Source of the DNA: Bacteroidota bacterium
GTDB taxonomy: Bacteria; Bacteroidota; Ignavibacteria; OLB7
Length of the DNA stretch: 64,000 nt
Reading direction: 5' to 3'
NCBI GenBank assembly: GCA_018266795.1
Contig: JAFDZV010000008.1
Coordinates: forward strand, 40,080-104,079
Notes under the pieces: generated by a model
The model's input: only the letters and a program-made list of their open reading frames with translations
Database searches by the model: none
Told to the model about the DNA's origin: nothing
Shown here: positions 1 to 8,475 of the stretch, one piece after another
Position numbering within the stretch: position 1 is the stretch's first letter
Layout of the letters: each line of letters starts with the position of its first letter
Position numbers and translations under genes: made by a program

Positions 1-138
1 ATCAATCTTTCCACCAAGGATGTCGCGGCAATTCTCTGCACCTCTGTTCGCACCGTGGACTCGCACAAGTATAACATTCGCCGCAAACTTCGCCTCGACT
101 CCAGGATAAGCCTCACCACATTTCTCGCATCGCTCTAG
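1..138 (+). CDS. C-terminal end of a TPR/LuxR-type transcriptional regulator (5' truncated by window edge)
   Basis: The first 45 codons read in frame to a TAG stop and give a LuxR-type helix-turn-helix end, with STKDVAAIL followed by SVRTVDSHKYNIRRKL. By eye, 28 of 45 residues match the end of the complete TPR/LuxR regulator at 8977-10665, so this is a paralogue of that protein. The HTH would bind DNA; the missing upstream part is inferred to hold TPR repeats and a coiled coil as in the paralogue. It sits upstream of the small beta-rich protein at 814, repeating the regulator plus small-protein arrangement seen near 8.5-10.7 kb. Confidence 0.8.
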   Translation: MNLSTKDVAAILCTSVRTVDSHKYNIRRKLRLDSRISLTTFLASL

Positions 139-813
139 GATGTGGGCGCCGCCTGGTCCAGCACGTCCGGACGAATCAAAAAGAGAGGAGCAGCGATACA
201 TCGTTCCGGCACACTCCCCCGCAGAACCCACCTTTCCCGAAACACCCTTCCTGTTCGGTGCCGCAGGATTATCCATCGCAGATCACATCCACAACGCACG
301 GCCACATCCATTCCTTCCGTGTACCGGGTATATCAATCCCCAAGCAGTACGCCGCCCGGCCACGCCATTCGCGTGCGCTGTTCGCGCGTGAACGGTCCCC
401 GCCTCGGTAGAAGATCAGTATCGAGGATGCGCCGGCCGGATGTCGGCGCCGGCTTCAAACCACGCCCCGGAGCGGGCTGTGAGCCCGCAACCCCTTGAAC
501 TTCCTGCACGCTGGGTCCGATTGCACGCATTCGCCCGGCAGCGCCGGTGGAACAACGGCCCGGCGTGAGGCGAAAATTCTCGGTAATACCTCAGTAGACC
601 TGCCGCCGCGTCCTGAGGCGACCTTTGCATGAACGTCATGACGGACAACACAACCGCAAGGCCGATCGTGACAACAGGCAGCCGCACCTCGACATCTCGT
701 GCGGTCGCATACTCCGAGGCTCGATGCAGCCCTGTGCATGGGGATGCATGCAGGCACTCACGATCGGCCGGAGCAATCACTCTTCACGTATCAATCAACT
801 CAGGAACAACGAC
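139..813. other. Intergenic stretch, no supported gene
   Basis: Open frames here are short, overlap on both strands and show no family signal, so none is called. A small perfect hairpin lies at 472-488 (GCGGGCT, 3-nt loop, AGCCCGC) but lacks a following T run. The stretch probably holds the 3' end of the regulator transcript and the promoter of the gene at 814; no clear promoter was identified. Confidence 0.5.
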
Positions 814-1446
814 ATGGCTAACAACTATGAACTTTCACTGCAGATCGACCCGAGCGAACTGGCTGTTATCAGCGCGGCCGGCATGAACATCACACTCGCG
901 AAGCCGGTTGGAGGCGCCGCACCCAACGTGATCTGGCAGAGCTTCGATCCGTTCGAGAACAATACGGTATCGTGGACCGAGCAGTACGGAATCTACGCGG
1001 CAACGAGCAGCGTGGAGCATGGTGCCACGATCTCGAAGCTCAGCACATTCTCGCCTGCCGAAGGCGGATCAACGTACACGTTCCTGCCCAACGCCGTCTT
1101 TTCTCCGGGCGTTGCCACATCGGACATCCCGCTCACCAGCTATCGCATCGACAACGCCATGCCTGCAAGCAAGTACCGGGCGCTCACGTTCGGCCTTACG
1201 CAGCCGGCCGTGATCAACGGCGTTCCGGGCGGATTCAATGCCCTGAACGCCGACATGGTTTTGAGCCAGGCCTACGACACCCTCACACCGTTCACGGTTG
1301 TCTATGTGTGGCTGCAGGCCAACTTCGCAAGCGAGACGATGATCTCCCAGATTAATACCAGTTATACAAAGGTGACGTTCGGCGGCACGGTCACAAACGT
1401 TTCTCTCAAGTTCAACAGCGCTTCCGGAACGTTCGTTCAATTGTAG
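814..1446 (+). CDS. Hypothetical beta-rich protein, 210 aa, no signal peptide
   Basis: Family not recognised with certainty. ATG at 814 is preferred over an upstream in-frame start because CAGGA ends 8 nt before it and the upstream part reads as non-coding. The N-terminus (MANNYELSLQIDPSEL) is not a signal peptide, and there is no membrane segment. The body is rich in T, S, N, V and aromatic residues in alternating patterns (VIWQSFDPFENNTVSW, YTFLPNAVF, FGGTVTNVSLKF), which suggests an all-beta fold. It has no cysteines. It follows the regulator fragment at 1-138 in the same direction. Without a signal peptide it is either cytoplasmic or released by a non-Sec route. The reading frame is convincing; the function is unknown. 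Confidence 0.75.
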   Translation: MANNYELSLQIDPSELAVISAAGMNITLAKPVGGAAPNVIWQSFDPFENNTVSWTEQYGIYAATSSVEHGATISKLSTFSPAEGGSTYTFLPNAVFSPGVATSDIPLTSYRIDNAMPASKYRALTFGLTQPAVINGVPGGFNALNADMVLSQAYDTLTPFTVVYVWLQANFASETMISQINTSYTKVTFGGTVTNVSLKFNSASGTFVQL

Positions 1447-1505
1447 CAGCAACGGCAGTTTCGCCACCACGGCGCAACAGTTCCTGCCAAAACCGGGTTG
1501 CACCT

Positions 1506-1534
1506 GTTGGCGCTGCAGACCTTGCAGCGCCAAC
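1506..1534 (+). terminator. Strong hairpin downstream of the 814 gene
   Basis: A 12-bp perfect stem (GTTGGCGCTGCA / TGCAGCGCCAAC) with a 5-nt loop begins 60 nt after the stop codon. There is no T run, so termination is inferred from position and stem strength only. Its right arm is part of a motif that recurs at 12546-12579. Confidence 0.45.
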
Positions 1535-1546
1535 GGTCAGGAACTC
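1513..1546 (+). repeat. Dispersed palindromic motif, copy A
   Basis: CTGCAG, 4 nt, TGCAGCGCC, 4 nt, GTCAGGAACTC. The same arrangement with identical spacing occurs at 12546-12579; 28 of 34 bases are identical, and four of the six differences lie in the second spacer. Two copies are too few to define a family. Confidence 0.4.
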
Positions 1547-1566
1547 CAGGCCCACGCAATGGGAAA

Positions 1567-1608
1567 TGTGCCGGCGTCAATGCCTTGAACAGGCACACCG
1601 CCGGCACA
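1567..1608 (+). terminator. Second, nested hairpin before the small gene at 1690
   Basis: A 10-bp stem (TGTGCCGGCG / CGCCGGCACA) encloses a small GCCT/AGGC stem. It is followed by ACCCATTTATC, a weak T-containing tail. It may be a terminator or a leader structure for the gene that starts 82 nt later. Confidence 0.3.
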
Positions 1609-1689
1609 CCCATTTATCTCTTCCCTGATAGCGAAGGGGAAGATGGACGCAACAATGAAGGTCACGTTCAACTATAGAGGATTTCATCC

Positions 1690-1950
1690 ATGCCAAATCC
1701 AGAAGGGTATTACACCCAAGTCACCGTTACTCCCATACAGGGACAGGGCATGCTCAGTGACGGCACCGGTACATACAGTTCATTCGGAGTGTTCTCCGCC
1801 GGTACGTTCGACTCGCGCGATCTTCCCACCGTCGATCAGTACTACAACATCTCCGGTTGGCACGATGGCCAGAGATATTTGTTCCCAGGGGTGAGGTGCG
1901 TTCATTCGGGACCAACGAGCGATTTCAAGGACCCGGCTCGAGAGCGCTGA
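1690..1950 (+). CDS. Small hypothetical protein, 86 aa, CVHSxPTxDFK C-terminal motif
   Basis: Family not recognised. The ATG is supported by AGAGG ending 9 nt upstream. The protein has no signal peptide or membrane segment and is rich in Y, G, T and S (TGTYSSFGVFSAGTF). Near its end it has CVHSGPTSDFK. This 11-residue motif is repeated 284 bp downstream as CVHSEPTNDFK with mostly third-base changes, which indicates past selection on the protein. The real C-terminus may be at the motif; the last residues (DPARER) could be read-through of a changed stop, because the second copy stops directly after DFK. A GC-rich hairpin follows both copies. Function unknown. Confidence 0.55.
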   Translation: MPNPEGYYTQVTVTPIQGQGMLSDGTGTYSSFGVFSAGTFDSRDLPTVDQYYNISGWHDGQRYLFPGVRCVHSGPTSDFKDPARER

Positions 1951-2013
1951 GGCGCAGGTGCAGGAACCTGAAGTGCTCCGGTATCATGTGGCCACACTGA
2001 TAAGGAGCATCGG

Positions 2014-2043
2014 GCCGGGCAGTACGAAACGACGCTGCCCGGC
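2014..2043 (+). terminator. Hairpin after duplicated small gene, unit 1
   Basis: A 9-bp stem (GCCGGGCAG / CTGCCCGGC) with a 12-nt loop, 63 nt after the stop of the 1690 gene. The same arm sequence recurs after the decayed second copy at 2257-2289. There is no T run. Confidence 0.4.
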
Positions 2044-2051
2044 TCTGTACA

Positions 2052-2216
2052 TCAAGCACGGTGGGGCGCACGGGCTTCACCTTCCGCACATGGGAACTGC
2101 TACCTTCCCGCACTCTGCGCGAATTACAGAATCAACAAGTATATCGTACTGCGATATGATGCCACGGCATCTGCGTGACGTGCGTTCACTCCGAACCCAC
2201 GAACGACTTCAAATAG
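2052..2216 (+). pseudogene. Decayed tandem copy of the small CVHSxPTxDFK gene
   Basis: The segment at 2181-2216 reads CVHSEPTNDFK-stop and matches the end of the 1690 gene at 26 of 33 bases; five of the seven changes are synonymous. Upstream the frame is broken. One frame gives NYRINKYIVLRYDATAS, comparable to YYNISGWHDGQRYLFPG in unit 1, then meets TGA near 2176. A different frame further upstream gives TGFTF, comparable to TGTYSSF. At least two frameshifts are needed to join these pieces, and no start with a ribosome site was found. Boundaries are approximate. Confidence 0.35.
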
Positions 2217-2256
2217 ATGCTTCAACATCACGGCGCGAGGCGTATGCCACAACGCA

Positions 2257-2289
2257 GGCCGGGCAATGCCATCGTGGGATTGCCCGGCC
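2257..2289. terminator. Hairpin after duplicated small gene, unit 2, also facing the DUF1353 gene end
   Basis: An 11-bp perfect stem (GGCCGGGCAAT / ATTGCCCGGCC) with an 11-nt loop. It lies between the decayed small gene on + and the stop of the DUF1353 gene on -, so it could serve both. There is no T run. Confidence 0.45.
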
Positions 2290-2318
2290 CTGCATACTCT
2301 TCGGCACAGCGATCGCGA

Positions 2319-3008
2319 TCACGCCATGCAGCGCACGCTGCCGTCGTTGTTCCAGAGACTGGCCGCGATCGGTGAACGGACGGCGAGATACATGAGGTAG
2401 AGCGTATCCTCCGATTTCTCCAGGCGGAAGGGCGTGCCGAAGTAGTCCGTGTATCCAACGTCCATCAACGTCTTCATCGCCTCGGCAAGTATCTCCGCCG
2501 ATTGCGGGAAGGTCCAGTCCGTATCGGGAGCGTGGCCGCACTTCTTCGCGGTGAAAAGCCAGTCGTGAACGATGAACGCCGGCGCATATCCCCACGACGA
2601 GAACTTCTGAAGTCCGCGAAGGATGCGGGGGATCGATCCGCCATCGGTCTCCATGATCCGCGGCCGCAGAACCCGGCCGGCCGATGTGGTGTAGGTAAGC
2701 GGATACTCGGGATCGGAGATGAAGATGAAACTGTCCATGCCGTTCCAGACCAGCGACAGATGGCCGGTGAAGTGTCCCATGCCGAGCTTCGCGTAGAATG
2801 CATCGGCCAAAAAGAACGATCGCGCGGAATGGGGCGCGGCAACGGCCGTTCCCTGAGCAGCCCCCTGGGCCGCTTCCAGTGCTACCGCCTGCATGGCCGC
2901 GGCCTGCACGGCCGCCTCGTGGCTCACCTGCTCCGCCACGTTCTGCGCAAGGCTTTCGGTGAACAGCTCCGCAGCCTTTCTGTTCAGGGTCTCTGGATCG
3001 CTCGGCAT
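2319..3008 (-). CDS. DUF1353 family protein, 229 aa
   Basis: The core DUF1353 signature is visible at residues about 121-153: DGGSIPRIL then FIVHDWLF, matching the family pattern of a D-G-S-I-P loop followed by an invariant HD-W/L-F/Y helix. DUF1353 proteins are short, often phage-associated, and of unknown biochemical role. Here the domain is preceded by about 60 alanine- and glutamine-rich residues (AAVQAAAMQAVALEAAQ) that look helical or disordered. The start is set by GGGAG six bases before ATG at 3008; the longer reading frame adds an arginine-rich stretch that looks non-coding. It is downstream of the pyruvate-kinase-like gene on the same strand with a 170-bp gap. No other phage genes are near, so a phage origin is not supported. 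Confidence 0.75.
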   Translation of the reverse strand: MPSDPETLNRKAAELFTESLAQNVAEQVSHEAAVQAAAMQAVALEAAQGAAQGTAVAAPHSARSFFLADAFYAKLGMGHFTGHLSLVWNGMDSFIFISDPEYPLTYTTSAGRVLRPRIMETDGGSIPRILRGLQKFSSWGYAPAFIVHDWLFTAKKCGHAPDTDWTFPQSAEILAEAMKTLMDVGYTDYFGTPFRLEKSEDTLYLMYLAVRSPIAASLWNNDGSVRCMA

Positions 3009-3178
3009 TGCATTCTCCCGGATAATCGTTCGCATCTCAACCGTATCCGACAACTGTTGCGGACGCGTCGTAGCGGAGCTCGAATGGATCGGCCAACGTC
3101 GCAACCATACGGTCCGCTGCGGCAGGGATCGTACAGCCACAGCCCGGCACACCGCATTCCGCCGGCAGCGCAGCCGCA

Positions 3179-5092
3179 TCACCGGCACAGTTCGCCGAGG
3201 TTCAGCGCACTCGCCAGCCGCAGCTCGCGCAGCATGGAGCTCTTCTTGGCCTGATGCGACTCCATCCTGTGCAGGATGTCATCCAGAAGCCGCACCGCAT
3301 CTGCGGCATGCGGCCCCTTGTTCAGCGTAACGCACTCGGCACGATGCCCCATTGCGGCATCGGTTATCTCGGCGCGCGACGGCATCCCCTCCTTGGCCAG
3401 ATTCTCCAGCACCTGCGTTGCCCAGATCACGGGAACGTGCGCGGCCTCGCTGATCCAGAGGATCTCCTCCTGCACCTCGGCAAGGCGTTCGAAGCCGCAT
3501 TCCACGGCCAGGTCACCGCGCGCTATCATCACGCCGCATGTCGGCATGCGCATCGCCGCAAGGAGCATCGCCGGAAGATTCTCGAACGCACGGCGGGTCT
3601 CGATCTTCAACACCACACCGGGGCGGCGCTCACCGAGGCTCGCGATCTGCTCCTGAAGAAGCTCGACATCGCGGGCGCTGTTGGCAAAGGAGAGTTCCAC
3701 GACATCGGCATGCCTCACCACGAATGGAAGATCCTCGATATCCTTCGCCGTCAGTGCCGGCAGTTGCAGATCGGAGTCCGGGAGGTTGATCCCCCTGTCA
3801 CCCCGAAGCTTCGCGCCGCCGGAGCGGGTCTGCGTAATCCGAATCAGGACCTGCGTGCTTTCCACCTTCTCGATCACGCCGCCAATCCGGCCGTCATCGA
3901 ACCAGATCTGTTCTCCGGCCTGAACGTTGTCGAACGCCTCCGGGATCGTACAGCCGATCACGGCCGGCTGCGACTCCACCCCATCACGATCCGGCACTGC
4001 GGGCCTGCCGGGCACGTTGTTGCGCGTGATGACGAGCATGCTCCCCGGCACCAGATCGATCACGCTCTCACGCGCCGGCAGCGTGCCCACAGCTCCCTTG
4101 TGCGTCTTCGCGCCACCTCTTCGCGTGGTGTGATAGAGCGTCATGCCGGATGCTACATAGGCGGTCTTCGCTGCGATTGCCCAGCAGCCCTGCTCGGAGA
4201 TGCTCACGATTGTGAGGTCGCGCTCGGCGCGCCGCATATCCTTGAAACGGATACGCTCGCGGGTTCGCAGCCGTGCAAGCCAGGCCGCAGGAACCGGAAG
4301 AACCGCATCGGCGAATGAGGGAGCGGGATGGGGCTGGTCCGCGGACGTCAGCCACACGCGGGCCGGCGTGACAACGCGCCCGTACGCATCGCGATGCGGC
4401 CGGATTCTGATAACCTCCGGCCCGGGTTCCAGCGGGCCGGTGCGCAGCTTCGGGCCGGCAAGATCCATCACCACCCGGCAGGTTCTGCCCAGCGCCTTCT
4501 CGGCCCGGCGCAGATGCTCGATCATGCGAAGCCAGGCCGCGGCGTCGTCGTGAGCGCAGTTGATGCGCATGCAGTCCATCCCGCATCGCAGGAGATCGTA
4601 CACGAGTTCATACTCCTCCGCTGCCTCGCCCGGCATGGTAACCATGATGCGCACGCTCCGGCCGGATGAAGCAGGACCCAGCAGCGCCTCGCTGTGGCGC
4701 GCAAGGAGCATCTGCCCGCCTGCGAAGTTCACCCCTGCGGTCATCCGGGCAGGCGCCTCAGCCGTCGCCGGAGCGCCCGCAAGTTGGCGGAGTGCCGTCA
4801 GAACCGCGTCCACCGTAGCAAGCGGATGCGACTCCGCACGCCCGAGCGAGGAGAGCCCCATCACCGCCAGCCGTGTCTGAAGAGAGCGCAGGTCGTTGCG
4901 TCGCAGTGCGAGGTAGTGAAGAAGATTGCGCGCGCTATCCAGATACGTCGGGTGGATTCTGTCCAGGCATGCCTGCGCCGTTGCCGGCGCGGCCGCCATG
5001 GATGTGCGGAGCGCGGTGAGTTCACCGAGCGTCGATGCCAGATCCGGGCGCAGCGTCCCGTTGCCGGCGATTTCTTCAGACGGAGTAATCAT
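3179..5092 (-). CDS. Atypical pyruvate-kinase-family protein, 637 aa
   Basis: Residues about 145-170 (RIMVTMPGEAAEEYELVYDLL, then GMDCMRINCAHD) and DLAGPKLRTG resemble the N-terminal half of the pyruvate kinase barrel. The C-terminal part has VVLKIETRRAFENL with the catalytic-type lysine, IARGDLAVECG, IWATQVLENL and PSRAEITDAA, the usual order of the family. The allosteric C-terminal domain is missing after the barrel. A helical N-terminus of about 140 residues (NLLHYLALRRNDLRSLQ, GLSSLGRAE) is typical of a divergent long-N-terminus subfamily whose activity is less certain than canonical Pyk. A long insertion separates the two barrel halves. The start is uncertain: no Shine-Dalgarno sequence is seen, and an in-frame ATG at 5257 also exists. 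Divergent from the STAND gene at 5442. Confidence 0.75.
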   Translation of the reverse strand: MITPSEEIAGNGTLRPDLASTLGELTALRTSMAAAPATAQACLDRIHPTYLDSARNLLHYLALRRNDLRSLQTRLAVMGLSSLGRAESHPLATVDAVLTALRQLAGAPATAEAPARMTAGVNFAGGQMLLARHSEALLGPASSGRSVRIMVTMPGEAAEEYELVYDLLRCGMDCMRINCAHDDAAAWLRMIEHLRRAEKALGRTCRVVMDLAGPKLRTGPLEPGPEVIRIRPHRDAYGRVVTPARVWLTSADQPHPAPSFADAVLPVPAAWLARLRTRERIRFKDMRRAERDLTIVSISEQGCWAIAAKTAYVASGMTLYHTTRRGGAKTHKGAVGTLPARESVIDLVPGSMLVITRNNVPGRPAVPDRDGVESQPAVIGCTIPEAFDNVQAGEQIWFDDGRIGGVIEKVESTQVLIRITQTRSGGAKLRGDRGINLPDSDLQLPALTAKDIEDLPFVVRHADVVELSFANSARDVELLQEQIASLGERRPGVVLKIETRRAFENLPAMLLAAMRMPTCGVMIARGDLAVECGFERLAEVQEEILWISEAAHVPVIWATQVLENLAKEGMPSRAEITDAAMGHRAECVTLNKGPHAADAVRLLDDILHRMESHQAKKSSMLRELRLASALNLGELCR

Positions 5093-5441
5093 CACAATTG
5101 GATCGATGACTGTGTTCCCCCACGGCGCTCCATCTGCCGCAACGGCAGTTCCATCCGGATGAGTGCGGCCGCCGCGATCGAGCCCAAACAGGAGTGGCAG
5201 ACAGAGTCTAATACTAGCCAAAAACCACCCGGCCTCTCTGTGAAAGGTTGGTAGCATCGCAGAGATAGCATATGATCATATCCAGACGGAGGCGCTTCGC
5301 GGCGCGCAGCCCTCACCGAACTCTGGTACAACGCGCACATTTCCCATAAGTTCGCAGCGGATCATTCGGCCCCCTGAACGTTCCATTCCCTCCCGCGTTC
5401 GCCGAACTGTCGTCAACTTCCCCGGGAGTCCACGCTCCGAC
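5093..5441. promoter_or_regulatory. Divergent intergenic region, no gene
   Basis: This 349-bp stretch lies between the 5' ends of the pyruvate-kinase-like gene (-) and the STAND NTPase gene (+). It should hold both promoters, but no convincing -35/-10 or TAnnTTTG pair was picked out. The short frames on both strands have no recognisable content. Confidence 0.4.
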
Positions 5442-8432
5442 ATGAAACCAACCGGCGCCGCTCCAACCATCACAATCGTTCTCGCCCGCTCCGGCGATGA
5501 AGATAGTCCGCTTCTGGGCCACCTGCTCACGCAGACGTTCCCCGAGCTCGAACGGATCTGCAGCGAACGCAAGGCACACCTCGCCGTCATCGATCCATGC
5601 GGCCCCACATCGCAGCACGGCATGCCGCACGGTGGAAGTCTGGCACTCGCGCTCGATGTACTGCAGCAGGAACGGCCCATTCTCCTTGGGCTTGCCGAAA
5701 GTTCGTATGGATGGGTTCCCACACATGCGGACGTGGAGAACACCGGCCTGCTTCTGCGCCATCCGTGGCTGCACGGGGCGCTGAAGGAGGGAATGGGGCT
5801 GCTCGAGATGGTGATGATCGAGGGCGCACTTCGATACCCGCCAATGGAGTCGCGGGCGTTTTTCTACATCGTGGAGAATGAGGAGGGGATCGGCACGGAT
5901 GCGGAGCGCAGGCCCGGGGCCACCGTACCGAACATCGCGGGTACACGGGGCGCCGAGCGGCTCGCCGCGCTGAAGGCACGCATCAGAAGAAGCGGATTCC
6001 CAGTGCGGGAACGGGCCGCCGGACCGGAAGTACTTGCGCAGTGGATACGAAACGATCTCATGGGGGTGATCGAGGCATCACTCTCCTCGATGGAGAATGC
6101 CGGAACACTGGAAGCAGAGCGCCGTGCGCACGAGGCCTACGCGCGCACAAGGCGCCGGAGTTATCTGGATGTGGATGAGTACGTAGCGCGCCTGAACCGG
6201 CACCTGGAGGAGCGAGGGAATGCCGGCCGGGAGGGGAGCGGAGAAGCCGCCGGCAATCCGGGCCTGGTGATCACCGGAGTCTCGGGAGGCGGCAAGAGCG
6301 CCCTTATCGCGCACTGGTGCAGCCAGTACCGTGAGCTTCATCCCGATGCGTTCATCATCGAACACTACGTGGGCTTCGGAACGGGCGGCGGCAGTCATCA
6401 TGCGCTCATGCGGCGCGTGATGGAGGAGATCCGATCGCGGTACGCGCTGGAGACGGCGCTCCCGGAACGAAGCGCGGAGATCGAGGAGGCGTTCCCCGTC
6501 TGGCTGGCCAATGTGCAGAACGAGGAGCTTCTGCTTGCCATCGATGCGTTGAACCAGTTGGACCCGGAGTCGCAATCGTTGCGCTGGCTTCCCGAGTACC
6601 TTCAACCGAAGGTGCGGTTGATCGTTTCAACGGCCGGCGGCGAAAGCCTTGCGCGGCTTCGCGATCGCGGCTGGCCGGAGCTGGACGTTCGGCCGCTCAC
6701 ACTGCGTGAACGGCGCGAGGTGCTGCGCAGCTACATCGGGGAGTTCGGCGGCGCCATCTCCGACCCGCAGCTTACACGGCTTTCCGAAAGCAGCGCGGGC
6801 GCCACGCCGCTGTTCCTGCGCACCGGCATCGAGGAGATGCGGCGCGCCCGAACGAGCGAGGAGGTGAACGATCGCATCGAGTACTATCTGGAAGCGGAGA
6901 ATCTCACGGAGCTGTTCGACCGTGTTCTGCGCCGTCTGGAAGCGGAGCACGGCCACGCACTCGTTCGCGACGTCGCCACGCTTATCCGCGCATCGCGCCA
7001 GGGACTTGGCCGCACCGAGTTGCACGCGATAACCGGCGCCGATGCCCGCCGGCTCGATCGCCTCCTCACGGCGATGGACCACCATCTGATTCAGCGCGCG
7101 AATCTTCTCACGTTCTACCACGACTATCTGCGCGATGCCGTGGCGGCGCGATATCCGGCGGCGGAGAATGGGAACGCGGCCGGCGATGTGCACGTGCGCA
7201 TTGCAACGTTCTTCCGTTCGCAGCCCGTTTCCGCACGGCGTGCGTTCGAGGAGCCGTGGCAGTGGCTGCAGGCCGGGCGATGGGAGGAGCTTGCCGCCTG
7301 CATCGAGTCGATTCCGATCGCAACAACGCTTCTCGTTGCGGACGGTGGCTACAATCTTCTCAGCTACTGGCTGGAGATCGGCGAGCGTGTGGAGATGGGC
7401 CTTGCGTACGCGCAAAGTCTGAAGGAATACGAGCGCACGGCCGATCCATCAACGCTTCCCGCCACGGTGGATGCCATCGCACGATTCCTTTTCGAGGCCG
7501 GACGCTATGCCGATGCCGAGGCGCTCTGCCGCCGCTCGCTGCGGATGCGCGCCGGCGATGGGCAGGGCGATACGCTGGAGATGACCGGAGCGCTCGATAC
7601 GCTTGTCACCCTCCTCTATCACGTCTTCCGCAGCGACGAAGCGATCGAGTCATCGCGGCGCGCGCTCGCGGTTCGCCGCCGCACGCTCGGGGAGTATCAT
7701 CCCGATGTGGCGCGCAACATGGCGGATCTCGGCGCCCTGCTCTACGCCGTTGGGCGTTTCACCGAAGCGGAGGAGGAGCTGCAGCAGGCGCTGGCGCTCT
7801 GCAACGCGCACGTTGCGCGGGAACCGTTGCTCATGGCGATGATCTTCAACACGCTCGGCGCGGTCCGGACTGCAACCGGCGAGCACCAGGCCGCCCATGC
7901 ATTCTTCTCGCAGGCCCTCGAACTGAACCGGGCAACGCTGGGAGCGGAGCATCCGGAGGCGGCATCGAACATCACGAACATGGCGTTCGCACTCCACAGC
8001 CAGGGAATCACGGAGGATGCCGACCGCCTCTATCGCGAGGCGATCGGCATCTACGAACGAACGCTCGGTCCCAATCATCCGATGGTGGCAGTAGCTGTGA
8101 CGAATCTCGCCGGAGTCATGCGAGGCCGCGATGAAATGCCGGAGGCAATTACGCTCTTTCGGCGTGCGCTGCAGATACGACGTGACGCGCTCGGTGATGA
8201 CAATGTTGAAACGATCAACAGCACATTTCGCCTTGGATGGACACTGCATGCCGCCGGTGACCCTGTTGCCGGTGAATCACTCATGCAGCATGCCATTCAG
8301 TTGATGGAGCGGACTCTTGGTGCCGATCACAATGACGTTCTTCGGCTTCGGAACATCAGCGCCACGGCCGTGCACCCGGCCCGAATTCAGCGCGTCATCA
8401 AGACGGACCTGCCTGGTGTGGAAGGAAGATGA
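5442..8432 (+). CDS. STAND-type NTPase: DUF4062-like N-terminus, P-loop NTPase, TPR repeats (996 aa)
   Basis: Residues 1-110 resemble the DUF4062 domain that precedes NTPases in TEP1- and NPHP3-like proteins: a FPELERICSERKAHLAVID segment, then ERPILLGLAESSYGWVP. A Walker A motif, GVSGGGKSAL, follows at about residue 280-288, with a likely Walker B LLLAIDALNQL near residue 365. The middle is helical and winged-helix-like. From about residue 680 to the end there are at least six kinesin-light-chain-type TPR repeats with the recurring RRTLGEYHPDVA, RATLGAEHPEAA and ERTLGPNHPMVA pattern. Such proteins bind a ligand through the repeats and oligomerise on nucleotide binding; several act in signalling or phage defence. 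No fused effector domain other than the DUF4062-like part is visible. No membrane segment. Confidence 0.85.
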   Translation: MKPTGAAPTITIVLARSGDEDSPLLGHLLTQTFPELERICSERKAHLAVIDPCGPTSQHGMPHGGSLALALDVLQQERPILLGLAESSYGWVPTHADVENTGLLLRHPWLHGALKEGMGLLEMVMIEGALRYPPMESRAFFYIVENEEGIGTDAERRPGATVPNIAGTRGAERLAALKARIRRSGFPVRERAAGPEVLAQWIRNDLMGVIEASLSSMENAGTLEAERRAHEAYARTRRRSYLDVDEYVARLNRHLEERGNAGREGSGEAAGNPGLVITGVSGGGKSALIAHWCSQYRELHPDAFIIEHYVGFGTGGGSHHALMRRVMEEIRSRYALETALPERSAEIEEAFPVWLANVQNEELLLAIDALNQLDPESQSLRWLPEYLQPKVRLIVSTAGGESLARLRDRGWPELDVRPLTLRERREVLRSYIGEFGGAISDPQLTRLSESSAGATPLFLRTGIEEMRRARTSEEVNDRIEYYLEAENLTELFDRVLRRLEAEHGHALVRDVATLIRASRQGLGRTELHAITGADARRLDRLLTAMDHHLIQRANLLTFYHDYLRDAVAARYPAAENGNAAGDVHVRIATFFRSQPVSARRAFEEPWQWLQAGRWEELAACIESIPIATTLLVADGGYNLLSYWLEIGERVEMGLAYAQSLKEYERTADPSTLPATVDAIARFLFEAGRYADAEALCRRSLRMRAGDGQGDTLEMTGALDTLVTLLYHVFRSDEAIESSRRALAVRRRTLGEYHPDVARNMADLGALLYAVGRFTEAEEELQQALALCNAHVAREPLLMAMIFNTLGAVRTATGEHQAAHAFFSQALELNRATLGAEHPEAASNITNMAFALHSQGITEDADRLYREAIGIYERTLGPNHPMVAVAVTNLAGVMRGRDEMPEAITLFRRALQIRRDALGDDNVETINSTFRLGWTLHAAGDPVAGESLMQHAIQLMERTLGADHNDVLRLRNISATAVHPARIQRVIKTDLPGVEGR

Positions 8433-8475
8433 GCGGGTCAATATGCAGGTATTGAGGACGCACCTCGAGAGCCGA

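Noticed and set aside
2502..3254. Long open frame on + across the DUF1353 gene (250 codons)
   Set aside because: It is antisense to a recognised gene, has no family content and is arginine/histidine-rich as expected for shadow frames at high GC.
3254..4318. Long + frame of 354 codons antisense to the pyruvate-kinase-like gene
   Set aside because: Shadow frame; the opposite strand has clear pyruvate kinase motifs throughout.
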